A model generated the notes under the pieces. That model did no database searches. It worked only from the letters and a program-made list of their open reading frames with translations, and was not told the DNA's origin. Positions 10,976 to 22,845 of a stretch of 64,000 bases of DNA are shown here, piece by piece. The translations under genes were made by a program, and so were the position numbers. Location of the stretch: the NCBI RefSeq assembly GCF_003073045.1, contig NC_037597.1, positions 1,195,501-1,259,500 on the forward strand, read 5' to 3'. The DNA is from Pomacea canaliculata. Lineage: Eukaryota; Mollusca; Gastropoda; Architaenioglossa; Ampullariidae. Every line of letters starts with the position of its first letter. The first letter of the stretch is position 1.

Positions 10976-13900
10976 CTGTCTGAGACAGTGAAGTTTTCTA
11001 CAACAGCAATACAACATTACCTCGAGTCCTACACCTTTCACGGAAAGGTTTTACATATCATCGCTCATTCACTCGCTCACTTGTTTGCTCTTCTGCGCTA
11101 GAAGAGATAATTATTGCCAACAATTATTATTATTATTATTCGGTTTTCTGAGGTAATTATGTGTGTGATCAAATAATTTTGTTACATAATGTAAATAAAA
11201 AGGATGACTATTTAAATGGTCACTGCAACAATGTTAATGTTCTTCCTGAAAACTGTAGGTGAGACACAGCTTACTCATTCTTACAATTACAGTCACACGC
11301 AGAGTTTGAAGATTTGTAAAATTATAAATAAATGACAGTGGAACGACATTTTGTTGAACAGTTTTTGAATTTTCATAAATGCTCGACGAGGCCAAACGAC
11401 GGTTTTATTGCCAGGAATACATTTTAGGTTTGAAATTATCAAATGTGCAACTCCTTTTAAAAAAGAATTACTCCAAGGAAGCAGATATTGTGACTAGGAT
11501 AAGCCTGTGAGCCGCGGCTTGTCACCTCGGCCTTTGTACATCTACTTGGCATTTGGGTGTTGTTTTCTCTCTACCACCACGCGACATGTTCATCCCCACA
11601 ACTTCTTTACTCTGTGCTTCTAGTGAGACTTCAATCTTTTACCAAAGTGGTCGTTTAGTCTGAATACATGCAGTTCATCTAACAAATAACTTTTTGTTAA
11701 AGTTAGTAAATATTTATCGCTGGTAATGGACAAGTTCGTTCTTGACCATTCTATTTATTTTGGTTTTGTTTGTTTTGTTTTGTTTTTTTTTAATGTCTGT
11801 GCTTATGCACCTGTGTGTGTTTCGGCAGGAGAGGAGTTTTTCGATTTGCAAGAGGTAAAATGCTTTTACTAGCTTCGTGCTGGGGGTGTCCACCACACCT
11901 CAATAATGTACATTGTGGGCAATTATCTGAAGATAATTTAGCTGCGATTTGTTTATATTACTTGTACGATCGTGTGATCCAATTGTTTTACTCAGCCGTA
12001 ATTTTTGTTTTTATTTTCAGTCGTATGAATAATGCAGACTAGAGATTAAATACAAAAGTATACTTTTGTTTTCCGATTTTCATTGCACAATTGCCTGATA
12101 TTTGCTGTCTAGAGTCTTATTGTTCTCTCCCCAGAGCCTAATTTTTATTCCCGATGCTAATTTCATCATAACCAACTGCCCCGAAAGAGCACCCAAAACC
12201 CCAAACAACTGCCTTTGAACTGTTGTTGTCAGCATCCCAGAGGCCAAATAAAGAAATAATAAAAGCAGTTTCTTCACTCCCCTTGCTCCGGTGTCAAGAG
12301 GGACTAGGGTATAGCATTTCTCTTGGGACACGGTTGGGTTTGTTTCGCCCAGCGGGCGGCCATATTGCTTCTCGCTCTGATTTATGGGTAGACAGACGCA
12401 AGAGCCAGGGGACGAAATCCTAAAACAAGGGAGACAATTTACGAGCAGCATCGCCAGTCTCCTGTTTCGTCTCCATTCGGACTAGTTTTACCTTGCCCTC
12501 CAGTTAATTTGCTGAATGTTTTTCAAGCGTGATCAAGTGCGTTTTGTCGTCTGGGCGACCAACAATCTGGATGGCATTTCGCGATCTTATCCGTGGGTCT
12601 GTCCGTCTGACACTCTGGCTGTCTATCCACCTTGCTCTGGCACCTGACAACACGAGTGAGGTGTTTCTTGACAAAACCTTGCGGGAAGGAGTGTTCTTTC
12701 CGGAGTATTGTCGGAGAACAAAAATCTTCAGATACTTACCTGGACTGGCAGCTGCCATCATGTGCAAATCTTGAAAACCATGAATGGATCAGATGTTGTC
12801 TAATACCTTGAGAGGTACACCGCTTACAACCAACGCCTAGCAACCATCTAAACCACTGATATTTTAAAGTATTTCTAGATGACTAGTTTGCGATTAGCTG
12901 GACACATTGCACCTGTCTGCGATTGTTCCTTTTGCCCAAAGAAAAAGATACAGGAACCCTATCTGATCCCTTGATTGAGCAGTTGGCTACAGGGCCGTCG
13001 TCTCGCAATGAATTATAGATGGAGTCTGCTAGTGACACTGATACTGCTTACAGGCATGGTATGACACTGAGGGGCACAGCAGTTGAATACTTCTTTTCAT
13101 ATCTTTTTCATGCTTTTACAACTACCTCTGAAAATATTTTTTTAAATAGTTAAAAGCGATCTGTTCCTATAAATTTCATATTTGTGTCACACCACTAATT
13201 TTTGCTTGAATATTCACAGCTAACAGATGATAATCCGTGACCTCGACAGGCCTGAGCAATCAAAGATGTTCTACATGAAATGTTTCTTTGGAAAAAGAGC
13301 TCAGCGCCGCCTGTCTTGTCACAACAACAACAACAACAACAACAACAACTACTACTACTACTACTGTCGCTAAGGACACAGCAAGTTGATGTTCTCTTCA
13401 ATGATCTTCACTTCATTGTTTGATTAATCGTCTGCTCTAAGTTATAAATGTTGTTACGGATTCGTTCCATGTTCAACGTGGGACGTTCTTGATGTTGCAG
13501 GACATTGTGATAGCAGTGAGAGAGTGAGCAGACTATACTGTACCCAGGGTGGAAGCAGGATGCTGGCTGCAGTCTGTGACAAGATGGAAAACCTCATTGT
13601 CACTGACTGCTAAACTGTCCAACAAAACGTAGGAGGCAAAGTCTTGTACCTGCTCCTGAGGTTGGAGTATAGAGGGAAAGTCAGTGACAGAACATTTTCT
13701 CGCAGTCCCTAACTTGTAGTCCTGCTTCATAAAGTAGGTCTCAGTGTACACACATGACGTCATTATAATAACAACAGGCGTTAAAATGTCGAGTTTGCAA
13801 TAAGATGGAATATGGAAAATGGTCTGCGTACATTTTTTTAATTGTTTTTCATATCAGGCTGGAACTTTTCTCTCCCCCTCTCTTTCTCTGATCCTCTCAA

Positions 13901-15916
13901 GCATGCACGAAGACATTTTTGTTTTCTACATACACACGCTATATCAATACATGAATACCATTCGATGTTTTTTTCCTTATTGCTATTAGTGTTGTTTTTA
14001 TATTCACATGCATCACACATAAAGCACACGCACGCACACACACACGCTAACGCTGAATGAAGCACGCGCGGGCCGTTGCCCAATGTCTTGCTATATTTAG
14101 CCCGCGACATATTGAGTGATGACTTTCAGATGGATGTAATCGTGTTAATCTTTGAGTCATCGTGCTTGTCGTAATGACAACAAATCATTCCCCACATCTG
14201 ACGCTACTTCACGCCAAACAAAAGTCTGGCACCGCATCCCTGGACATTACTCAGCAGCACAACATGGCCTCCTCAGGCAGACGGAGTGGACGACGGAATC
14301 GCAGCCCCGGATGTAATCAGTTTTGTTCCAAACGATTACTCAAAAATCTGCACGACGGAAGCAATTAAATTTACCACGCTTACAGTAATCTTGTTATGTT
14401 TCCACTTCAACGCTTGTGGACGGTGGAGGCGCTGTTCTACAGTCAAGAGTGAAAAATGTGTTTCTTGCCGAGCAACAACCGTTTGGTAATATTGCCGAGG
14501 ACAAGAAAGCTGCCAGCCTGTCGGTTACGAACCTTGGTCTTCTTGCTCTTCTTTTGATTCCTTGTGTGACAAATGTCATCAGTCAGTTAAATGTAGACTG
14601 AACATCCAGCTAGGCGTGGTAGAGTGGTCTTGTCCTCCACACAATTAAAGAATCACTGAGAGAAAACCTCTGTAGATGTATAATTAACTTGATCCTAACA
14701 GAGAAATTTGCATGTTGGCCATTGTCATGAGAAACTCATCCATTAACTTGCCTTTCGAGCACGATTTATTATATGATCGTCACTACAAGAATGCTTTATG
14801 ATCTCAAACCAAAGAGTGGGTACGTTTGCACCCTGTGAGGGGCTCCCATACCCAATCGAGAATCGTGCGCGACCTACTGACCGGAAATGATTTGTGTTTC
14901 GATGATCGTACATGGCAAGCTGCTTTTGGCCATTTCCCGTGTACCAAAGTTATTTTTCCTTGCAGGCTTCGCCATTACACTCATTTCAAACATGACAGTA
15001 TTTTTTACATAATGCGACATGGCACATTCCTTCCACACCAATGTCTCTGGCTGCTTCTCCATTGACGGACAAAGCTTATTAGTTAAATAACCAACTTGTT
15101 ACTGCCAAACAAGTGGCAGTCCACAGACATTATCACACAAGATGATGTTGACATGACATTTAAAGGTTTGATGCAGACTGAATATCAGCTGGACCGTTTT
15201 CATTCATCCTTAATTTAGTATTTCACCACTCCATGAACACTAATCACTCTCGTGCCTTTATGTCAAAAGTTTAGACATTGTTTTCTTTTTTTCCTTTTTT
15301 TTTTTTTGTTGTTGTTGTCTGTTTGGCCAAGAGTGTTGATGCACAAAAAATTATTTTTAACTACAAAAGTTCCAATTTTAAATAATCATTATGTTAAAAT
15401 TAAAATAATACAAGATATGTAAGTTGCAAAGTCTTTCAGTGGATTAGTAGCAACAACCTCTACCGACAGGACGCCAGATATGACTCCACTTCATGATTTG
15501 AGAAATCTGTTTGACCAGACGTTTAAACAAAGAAAGTAATAATAAATGAGATTGAGGTATGTCACAAACCTGCTGCGCTATATTTTTTAATGTTTTTTTT
15601 TTTGAGCTAGGAAGGAGACAGGGAAAAAGTAACTGGAAGGGGGAGGTTGAAAGACAGCAATTACTGTCTGAGTGCGCGCCACACAGGGATGGCCGGCCGG
15701 GCTTTGTTTTTTTGTTGTTGTTTTTTTTTTTTTAATCAACTGGTGTTGATAGGTTGTTTTGTTCGAAGAACAAAGGAAAGAGTGTTTGAGTGTTTGGGAT
15801 GTTGTTGTGTGAGTTTTTCCTTGACGGGGGCGGGGAGAAGTAACAGTCTCCTCGGTGTCATCAGTGTGTCCGGACGTTTTGTTTGCAACAAGTCTTGAAC
15901 CGACTTGGTGTTGTAG
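10976..15916. other. Gene-free, CpG-richer intergenic region, first half
   Basis: No open frame here resembles a known protein and none has supporting splice structure. Base composition is visibly less AT-rich than the flanks, with many CpGs around 12.1-12.8 kb and 14.2-14.6 kb. Poly-T and CA runs occur. A non-coding RNA or regulatory block is possible but not shown by the sequence. Confidence 0.4.
13321..13366. repeat. Compound microsatellite (CAA)n(CTA)n
   Basis: About nine CAA units run directly into about five CTA units. This produces poly-Ser/poly-Cys runs in chance reading frames. Confidence 0.9.
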
Positions 15917-16097
15917 TCCTGACCGGACTGTGCACATCCTGACCAGATTTGTGTTATTTAACAAGTCCTGAACAGAATTGGAAGTTAGCCTTGACTGGAC
16001 TGGGCACATCCTGACCAGATTTGTGTTATTTAACAAGTCCTGAACAGAATTGGAAGTTAGCCTTGACTGGACTGGGCACATCCTGACCAGATTTGTA
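15917..16097. repeat. 72-bp tandem repeat, about 2.5 copies
   Basis: The unit contains CACATCCTGACCAGATTTGT and AACAAGTCCTGAACAGAATT. The word GACCAGATTT recurs at 15941, 16013 and 16085, so the period is exactly 72. The second and third copies are identical where they overlap, while the first differs at several bases. Because 72 is a multiple of three, the array inflates a chance minus-strand reading frame. Confidence 0.9.
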
Positions 16098-19000
16098 TCT
16101 GTTGAGGTGAGTGTGTATCTTTGTTGATTGTTCGGTGAGCGTGTGTTTAATGTTTGAAGAATGTTAGTTAAGTTTTGAACTTGCCATTTAGCTAAAGACT
16201 TTTTTTCTCCAGGTTTTTGTGGGGTTTTTTTTTCTCACTTTTGTTGTTTGATCTTCGCTTATTCATCGTATCCGCCTCGGGCTCACCAACCAGAGCTGAA
16301 TTAGAAATAACTTCAGGAAGAGCATCGGTATCAGTGAAAACTTTGTGTTACTTTCAAGTGGACATATTTGTGTTACCTAGAAGTGGAAACTTTGTGTTAT
16401 ATTCAAGTGGAGACTTGGTGTCATTTTCAACTGGAGATTTTTTTTTAGGGGGGAGGGGGGATTGAATGGTCGGAAGGAACATAAGATGTGTTGTGACAGT
16501 GGAAGTGTTCGGACTGTGGGTTCGGAAATTTGGAATTTGTTTTTTTGTGCATGGACAAAATTGAACGATTGAACGCCGCATATTTTACGACCGGGTAGGT
16601 CACCAGGCCCGTCACCACGGTCACGTGACTACCCTCGGGCAATTAAAATTTAGCATTCTAATGTGATGCAATGTGATGTGATGTGACAACAAATTTAGCC
16701 GACTGCCGAAAAGCCCGAGGATAAAGTTTCAAAACTAGTGAAGACGAATGCTTGAAGCTGTGGCACCATTGTAACCAGAATGCAAGATGTCTACCAACTG
16801 TGCTACCTTGACAAACGAATCTTTCTATTTTCATTGACTTTCTCGACGCGACAACGACACAAACAGAAATTTCTGAAGCCTTCTGACATGGACAAAACAT
16901 CAGATTTGGATCAAATTGTTTTCTTTAAAATAAACTCTTCCTTATTTAATTTGCTTTCTTTAAAGTCATGTAAAACAAAAGGTGAAAAGTTCAAGTGTTT
17001 ATACCTTTAAATTAAAAACGTTCGAAATAACAGAAATTTTCTCATGATATGTCCAGCAATTCAATTGTACTTGCGAGGACGAGGGGATGATGTCTAAATG
17101 TATTTGTTGTTGTTGATTCTGCTGCTTTTGTTTGGTTTTTGGCGATAGCACAATGCGTCATACAGTCAATGTCCTCCTTTATACAACCCTTCCTCAGACA
17201 ACCCTTCTCTCTCACTTCTTTAAGCTAACGCCACAGTTATCAAAAACTCTTCCTTGACGACAGAAGCAAGAGAAGAAAAAGAGAAAGAAGAGCACACTCC
17301 ACCCACACGCACGCATGCAGAGACACACGCCCAGAACTGTAACAACCTGAGCGTTCACAAATCACATTCACAGCAAAGGCATACTTGACATGACAAAACA
17401 GATCCTGTGTCCAGCGGTCTCTGAAAGGTGATCAAAAAATACACATTTCCTCCATCACACACATACACATCTTCCAGCCTGTCTTTGTAGTTAAGACGGC
17501 GAGGACATTAATGCCGAATTGATGCAACCTGTCTCTCCCAGAGCGCATTTCAACTGTTTGCCCGCCACTGATCTCCACCAAGAGCGATTTTCTCGCTGAG
17601 AAATGTCTTTGTGATTGCGCCAGCTCCGTGGGTATATGTCTCCTTTACAAACATTTCGGAACATCTGACTGCAAAGGTTCGACAGCCACAAAGAAATCGC
17701 AAACGTCTCATTTTTGAAGAGGCCAACCATCTGTGATATCATTTGTTTTAAATCGGAGAGGGAATCAACACCACGATGCCCAAACAATAAGGAAAGTGGA
17801 GAAGAGAATACCGAAGAAGAGGAAAGATACAGGGAGGAGGATACATGGAAAGTGTGGACAGCGCTGGTGTGATTAACTCCCCATGGGGCTTTGAGGAACC
17901 GTGAAAAATGGACAGAACTGGTGGCGAGGTCACCGTTGGTCAACGAGCATGAAAGCTGGGGGTCACATGACAGTGATTTGTCACTGGCCACCTTAGAAAC
18001 TCAGCTTCATCTCCATGTTCCGGTGAGATGGTCGAGGAACTCTGGAAAATGTGCTTCTGGGGAAGAGATGGAGATGAGAAATGATGTTACAAAACCAGAT
18101 GCGTAGGTAGAAATAGTAGGTTGCCATGAGAACGCTGTGGTAGGTAGAAGTGGTATTCGAATATTAACGTCTCTGTGGTAGACCTGTAAGTCCAGATGTA
18201 ACTGTGCTTTCAACATGATCATAGACTTACAAAATGGTGGAAGCAACACACACACAAACCCACTTATCTTTTTAGTCTTCTTTGCCCTCCTAGTGCCGCA
18301 ACCATACCACCCCAGCGGATCCGGTTCTGGGCCGAGGATCGATCTCCTGGTCTGTCTCCGAACCCTGCGTTTCATCTGTGAGTTTAAGTCCAGAACTTGT
18401 CGTTAAACTCGGTGTCAAATTGCAATAAAATCAAATTGTCAACCGTACACTGCAGTCTATGCAAAAACTTATTAAATACATTTTTTACTAAAACAAGGAT
18501 ATCGGCCGGCAGCTCTTCCTTGCGATGTAAGTGTAGAAGCAGGACTGAAGTATCGTTGGAAGTCAGAGAAACATTGCAGTGTACTGCTGACGTCAAGCAA
18601 TGTCTGTGAGACACAATAACAAACACGTTAATGCTTTGTACAAAGCCAGGATAGTTTTCACGAGCAAACCGTCGATGTCGCAGTTGAAGATGTGAAATAT
18701 TTTCACGGGTGAGTCCCGTGCTGTGTCCTGGTGACCGTTAGCACGGACACCTCGTGTCGCGTAGTCACTGGGTCAGTGGAACTTATTCTCTCCCTTGTCT
18801 TGCTTGTGTCTTGCCGTCCACACAAAGTCCTCGACATTATGGGATAGCAATTGTCATGAACTGTGGAGGGCCGGGCCATCTTGTCACTTATTTCTTGTTG
18901 GTGTTCTTTGTAGGGTACTGTTGTCCGTTTTCGATGTCCTCCATTGACTGGGCAGGCAACTCTGACCACGCGTACAATGATGTCTGGAGGGGAGAGGATC

Positions 19001-19262
19001 GGGTAGGTTGTTGCCGTCTGTCACTCCGATCTTGTTCACTCCATTGAGTATGACGTGTGTGTTCCTGGCAGTTGGAGGTACCTAGGGGGACAGTAGCAGA
19101 GTGTTTGTGGTCCGTCGTGCACTAGTCATCTTCGTTAACAGCAGCCTCGTTGTCGATGACGTCACGGTTCTGGGGCGTGTGCGTCTCGGTTCAGCGGATT
19201 TGTTCATTGTTGTAAACAGCGAACTTGACTTTTTCACGAACTTTAGACACGTTAGTTGGTAA
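16098..19262. other. Gene-free intergenic region, second half
   Basis: It includes a degenerate array of about four 25-bp units at 16339-16440 built on TTTGTGTTA...CAAGTGGA. Several open frames of 120-170 codons exist on the minus strand, but none has recognisable domains and their codon use is unremarkable. I see no gene. Confidence 0.4.
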
Positions 19263-19330
19263 CGGCTGAATAGCCTGGTGGCTAGAGACGAGGTCTGAAG
19301 ACTGAAAGGTGGTGTGTTCAAATCTGACAG
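19263..19330 (+). repeat. tRNA-like SINE-type fragment beside a GAGT array
   Basis: TAGCCTGGTGGCTAGAG (A-box-like) and GTGTTCAAATCTGAC (B-box-like) sit about 30 bases apart, followed at once by the GAGT microsatellite. The microsatellite may have grown from the SINE tail. Tentative. Confidence 0.3.
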
Positions 19331-19342
19331 TGACAAATCAAG

Positions 19343-19406
19343 GAGTGAGTGAGTGAGTGAGTGAGTGAGTGAGTGAGTGAGTGAGTGAGTGAGTGAGTGA
19401 GTGAGT
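19343..19406. repeat. (GAGT)n microsatellite, about 16 units
   Basis: Uninterrupted GAGT tetranucleotides. In a minus-strand frame it reads as repeated THSL, which is an artefact of the repeat. Confidence 0.95.
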
Positions 19407-19505
19407 CGCTCGGGCAACTGACCTATATAGTGGTCGGACCATGGACGTGTATAGGGATCTACGTTCATGGTTGGACTGCTCATACAAAATCATATATGCT
19501 ATATA

Positions 19506-19590
19506 CAAACAGGGCCGTGCTTAGGGGCAGGCGGACGAGGCATCTGCCTAGGGCCCCGCGCTTCAAGGGGCCCCGCGCTTTTGATTGTAA
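19506..19590 (+). mobile_element. hAT-like terminal fragment (CAGGGCC end)
   Basis: The piece begins CAGGGCCGTGCTTAGG and continues with the GCCTAGGGCCCCG motif seen at ends of hAT-type elements. A partner end and an 8-bp target duplication were sought downstream and not found, so this looks like one end of a decayed copy. Confidence 0.4.
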
Positions 19591-19744
19591 CCTATTGACG
19601 AACGTTACAAATAAATTAATCGTAGGCTTATGTTGTAATGTGTATGCAGCGTGCTGTCAATGATAAAAGACGAGATATCCCTGAGGAAAAAAGTGACTTT
19701 AGACCAGCAAGACGTCTCTAGGCACGCACAGCGTCTGGCACTAG

Positions 19745-19779
19745 TGCGCATGCGTCACTTGAATCTCCACGCATGCGCA
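19745..19779. promoter_or_regulatory. Paired NRF1-like sites, candidate promoter of the downstream gene
   Basis: TGCGCATGCG (19745-19754) and CGCATGCGCA (19770-19779) both match the NRF1 palindrome and lie 25 bases apart in a CpG-rich patch. The next coding start on the plus strand is 1.5 kb downstream. An acceptor-like CACAG sits just before that start at 21249-21253, so an untranslated first exon near here is plausible. The link to that gene is inference. Confidence 0.45.
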
Positions 19780-19799
19780 GACTACACCCGGAGGTGTAC

Positions 19800-21258
19800 T
19801 TTCGTTACTGGCACGAACTTTTACTAAATACACGTCCATGGTTTCTGGTGAATAATTTTGCTTTTGCTGTTATTTTATTTCGTACGTTCTGTAATGTTTT
19901 GTTACACCGACATATATTGGACAGTGTCTGTATGTGTTCTATGTACATTTATTATCCTTTCTCTTGTATAGCGCATTGAGCCTTCTGCTTGAGAAATGCT
20001 CTCTAATATAATTTCCCCTTTTTATTTTTATTAATTTTAAGATCATATTTATAAATGAAAAGCATTACTTACCGTTATTTTCATACGTTCGCGTAATTTT
20101 TAAACTGTATTGCATTAAGGACATAGGCATGAAAAATGTATATATGCCTAAAAAATATCGTTCATAAATTAAATCATATATTATTGTTAAATATCAGAGG
20201 ACTGCCAAGAATGACATTTTCTTTAACATGGGAGAATGAGGACACTTACAAAATTGTAGAAACTTTAATCAAGAGTACTAGATAGAAGAAAATCATGTAA
20301 GAAATGGTTTATTTATTCACAACTAACACTTTTTAGATAAAGGCATTTTAAAAAAAATTCTTTTGAAACAGGAGAAAAATAATTATACTGTGATAAATTT
20401 TTTCTTACATTTATTTTTAATTCCAATGTATATGCAGTTACAAATCTGTGTGAATCAGAAAGGGAAAAAAAACATGTTTTCTGAGCCAGTTACATCATGA
20501 ATAGGAGCATTATTTTCTTCTTAATCTTATAGTAGCACTAGTTTGCATTGTTTCCTCATGCATAAAATGCAAGAGTTTTCAGACCTTAAGTTAAAACTGT
20601 TAGGGACTTAGTATGTGTGTGTAGGGGGGGAGGGGAGGAGAGAGAGGGAAAGATCAAGATATGACTGTACAGCATTACCATGATCATGATCTCTGATGTT
20701 AATAACTGCTTTAATTATTAGTATCATATTTTTAGGTATGTAAAAGTGCTCCTGATGCTTGATAACAAAAATATCTCAACCAAAATTTTAGGTTTTCAGA
20801 ATCCCAGTGCCAAATCATGAACATTTTTAGAAATTCTTAGCAGATTTTCTTCAGTTGAATTGGATTTCTATTGTATGATTTACTCATTAATTTCTTCATG
20901 ATGAAAAATGCTGAATATTCCCAACATTTGTTAATCTTGTGATTTCTGATGACAATCACTATCAAACATTTGCCTTTAATGTTTAAAATGATCTCTTGCT
21001 TGCTATCAATGTATGTATGAGAGCCAATTGATATAACACTAGTGATACAATAAGCAGAAGGTGTTGGCTGAAATGGAGTTTTTCGTTTTACATACTTTTC
21101 AGATGACTGTCACAGGCTAAAAAGACATCATATTTGAAAGAGGAATATCTGCATTTTTGTTAAAGGCAGCACCTTACACTGTTTTGGCATCATCAGTTGC
21201 AAAGATATTGCTTCGGATTTGTCTTAATATTTATATTTCTACTGACACCACAGTAATT
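19800..21258 (+). other. 5' flank or 5' UTR intron of the 21.2-kb gene
   Basis: AT-rich sequence with no recognisable coding exon. It ends in a pyrimidine-containing stretch and CACAG five bases before the ATG at 21259. The 34 codons open upstream of that ATG begin with TTG and contain no earlier ATG. Confidence 0.35.
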
Positions 21259-22845
21259 ATGGGTTTCAGGTCACCACAACTTCTGTTGTATTGTCTGCTT
21301 GGAATGTGCATGGCATTTTTCATTTTGACAATATATTTATCCTACAGATGTGTAGAAATTTCAAAGCTGAGGAATCCATATATTCTTGACAATATGGCTA
21401 CTGAAGTAAATGGTATTTATAACCATCTTTCCAAAGGAGACAGGCATAATGAGTTGATGAGACATTTGCCACCTGTCACAGTGCATTATGTTTGGTGTCA
21501 TAATGGTCACTTTGAGTATAAGCATTATCTCAGTTTGCTCAGCATTGCTAAAATACTTCAACCAGATCAAATTATATTCCACTTCCTTGAAATGCCTTTA
21601 AGTGATAGAAAAGGGTACTTAACATGGTTTGAAGATATTCAAAGAGAAGTTCCAATGCTGAGTTTAAAACAGCTGAAAGATCATAAGCATTGTGACAAAT
21701 TTTTTAAAGGAGTTCACAAAAATGAAGATTTTTCATACACTGGTGGAATTTTTATTATGGGTGATATTATATTGGCAAATTTATCAAGAGAAGTTTTTTA
21801 TCATCTAAATAATAATTTGGACATGAATGTCTACAATGTCTGTAATACAAATTCTGTTGTATCATGTGCACAACAAAACAGAATATCCACCCAGTTATTT
21901 CTTGTGCCTGAAGCTGAACAATACAATCTTTCAGCAGTGGATAAAAGGATATTACTTCATTGTCCATCACTGATGCATGTAACAAAACCCAGTGAACATT
22001 TTTGTATTCATACAAGTCAGCATTTAGTCCCGTACGAAATTTGGCATCAAAACACAAGTTTTCACAACTTTGCTCGTCAGATTGTATACAATACACAGAC
22101 TGTATTGGTTCCTTTTTCAGAAACAAACATTCCAATGAAAAAAATTGTTCACATTTTGAATTTATATGGTACTTCAGTAGACCATTTATGTTTATTAAGC
22201 ATAAAAAGTGCCTTTATTAGAGGAGCAGTGGATCATGTATTTCTGCATACTCATAAATTTGTAAAGGATCCTCTATGGCATGAACTTCGTCAAAACTATA
22301 GTGTCAGTTATGTACATGCTCCTGAGCTTGATTCATCACAGCATAGTAAAGTGTTGTATGGTATGCACACTCTGGCACAGTATGGTGGAATGATCATGAC
22401 GTGTAATATCATATTCCAGAAACATAGTGGTTTCTTGTTTGATTATCCAGCTGTTGCTACTGTTCAAAAGAGTAAGAATAGACTAGCTCATCTTTTGGAT
22501 TTTGGCATTTTCTTTGCAAAGACAGATTCATTGTTTCTTAAAATGCTTATTCCTGTTCTTAAACAGCTTGATGATACATCTTCACCACTTGATGCTGGAG
22601 CTATTGGCTATCATGTTTACGAGCAGTATCCTTCAGCTTTGTACTTAGAAACCAATCTCTTTGAACATCAAATTTGCAATAAAGATGTTTGTCACAGTAC
22701 TTTAGAAGAGACAAATACAGGGAATAGCTTTTTTACAAAATTGTCGTGGGCATCTGATACTAAAGACATCAGTTTACACCAACTTGTATCACTGAAAACA
22801 CCATCAAAATCAGTTCATCAAATACTTGGAAATGTAAAGTTGTAG
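21259..22845 (+). CDS. Type II membrane protein with two tandem GT32-like glycosyltransferase domains (uncharacterised)
   Basis: One uninterrupted coding exon, 528 residues from the ATG at 21259, the first ATG in the frame. Residues 8-29 (LLLYCLLGMCMAFFILTIYL) form a membrane anchor after a short basic N-terminus, the layout of Golgi glycosyltransferases. The lumenal part looks like two repeats of one fold. Domain 1 starts VHYVWCHNGHFEYKHYLSLL (75-94) and has TGGIFIMGDIIL near 161-172. Domain 2 starts IVHILNLYGTSVDHLCLLSI (296-315) and has QYGGMIMTCNIIF near 374-386. In GT32-type enzymes the motif is YGGIYLDxD; the DXD that binds metal and UDP-sugar is MGD in domain 1 and MTC in domain 2, so catalysis is doubtful. 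It is intronless in coding sequence while its neighbours have 8-24 exons, which may mean a retrocopy origin. AATAAA at 23426-23431 could be its poly(A) signal. The family call is by motif only. Confidence 0.7.
   Translation: MGFRSPQLLLYCLLGMCMAFFILTIYLSYRCVEISKLRNPYILDNMATEVNGIYNHLSKGDRHNELMRHLPPVTVHYVWCHNGHFEYKHYLSLLSIAKILQPDQIIFHFLEMPLSDRKGYLTWFEDIQREVPMLSLKQLKDHKHCDKFFKGVHKNEDFSYTGGIFIMGDIILANLSREVFYHLNNNLDMNVYNVCNTNSVVSCAQQNRISTQLFLVPEAEQYNLSAVDKRILLHCPSLMHVTKPSEHFCIHTSQHLVPYEIWHQNTSFHNFARQIVYNTQTVLVPFSETNIPMKKIVHILNLYGTSVDHLCLLSIKSAFIRGAVDHVFLHTHKFVKDPLWHELRQNYSVSYVHAPELDSSQHSKVLYGMHTLAQYGGMIMTCNIIFQKHSGFLFDYPAVATVQKSKNRLAHLLDFGIFFAKTDSLFLKMLIPVLKQLDDTSSPLDAGAIGYHVYEQYPSALYLETNLFEHQICNKDVCHSTLEETNTGNSFFTKLSWASDTKDISLHQLVSLKTPSKSVHQILGNVKL

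Noticed and set aside
12080-12451. 123-codon minus-strand open frame
   Set aside because: Composition is scattered, with no recognisable motif; opposite-strand frames overlap it equally well.
15587-16081. 164-codon minus-strand frame with repeated SRLTSNSVQDLLNNTNLV
   Set aside because: It is the 72-bp tandem repeat read in frame, followed by poly-Lys and poly-Thr runs from simple sequence.
17491-17991. 166-codon minus-strand open frame in the CpG-richer block
   Set aside because: No domain, no conserved motif and no splice context. Length alone is not enough in less AT-rich DNA.
18007-18375. 122-codon minus-strand open frame starting with an Arg-rich run
   Set aside because: No similarity recognised; the Arg-rich start reflects CpG-containing sequence.
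19082-19483. Frame with repeated THSL
   Set aside because: Product of the GAGT microsatellite.
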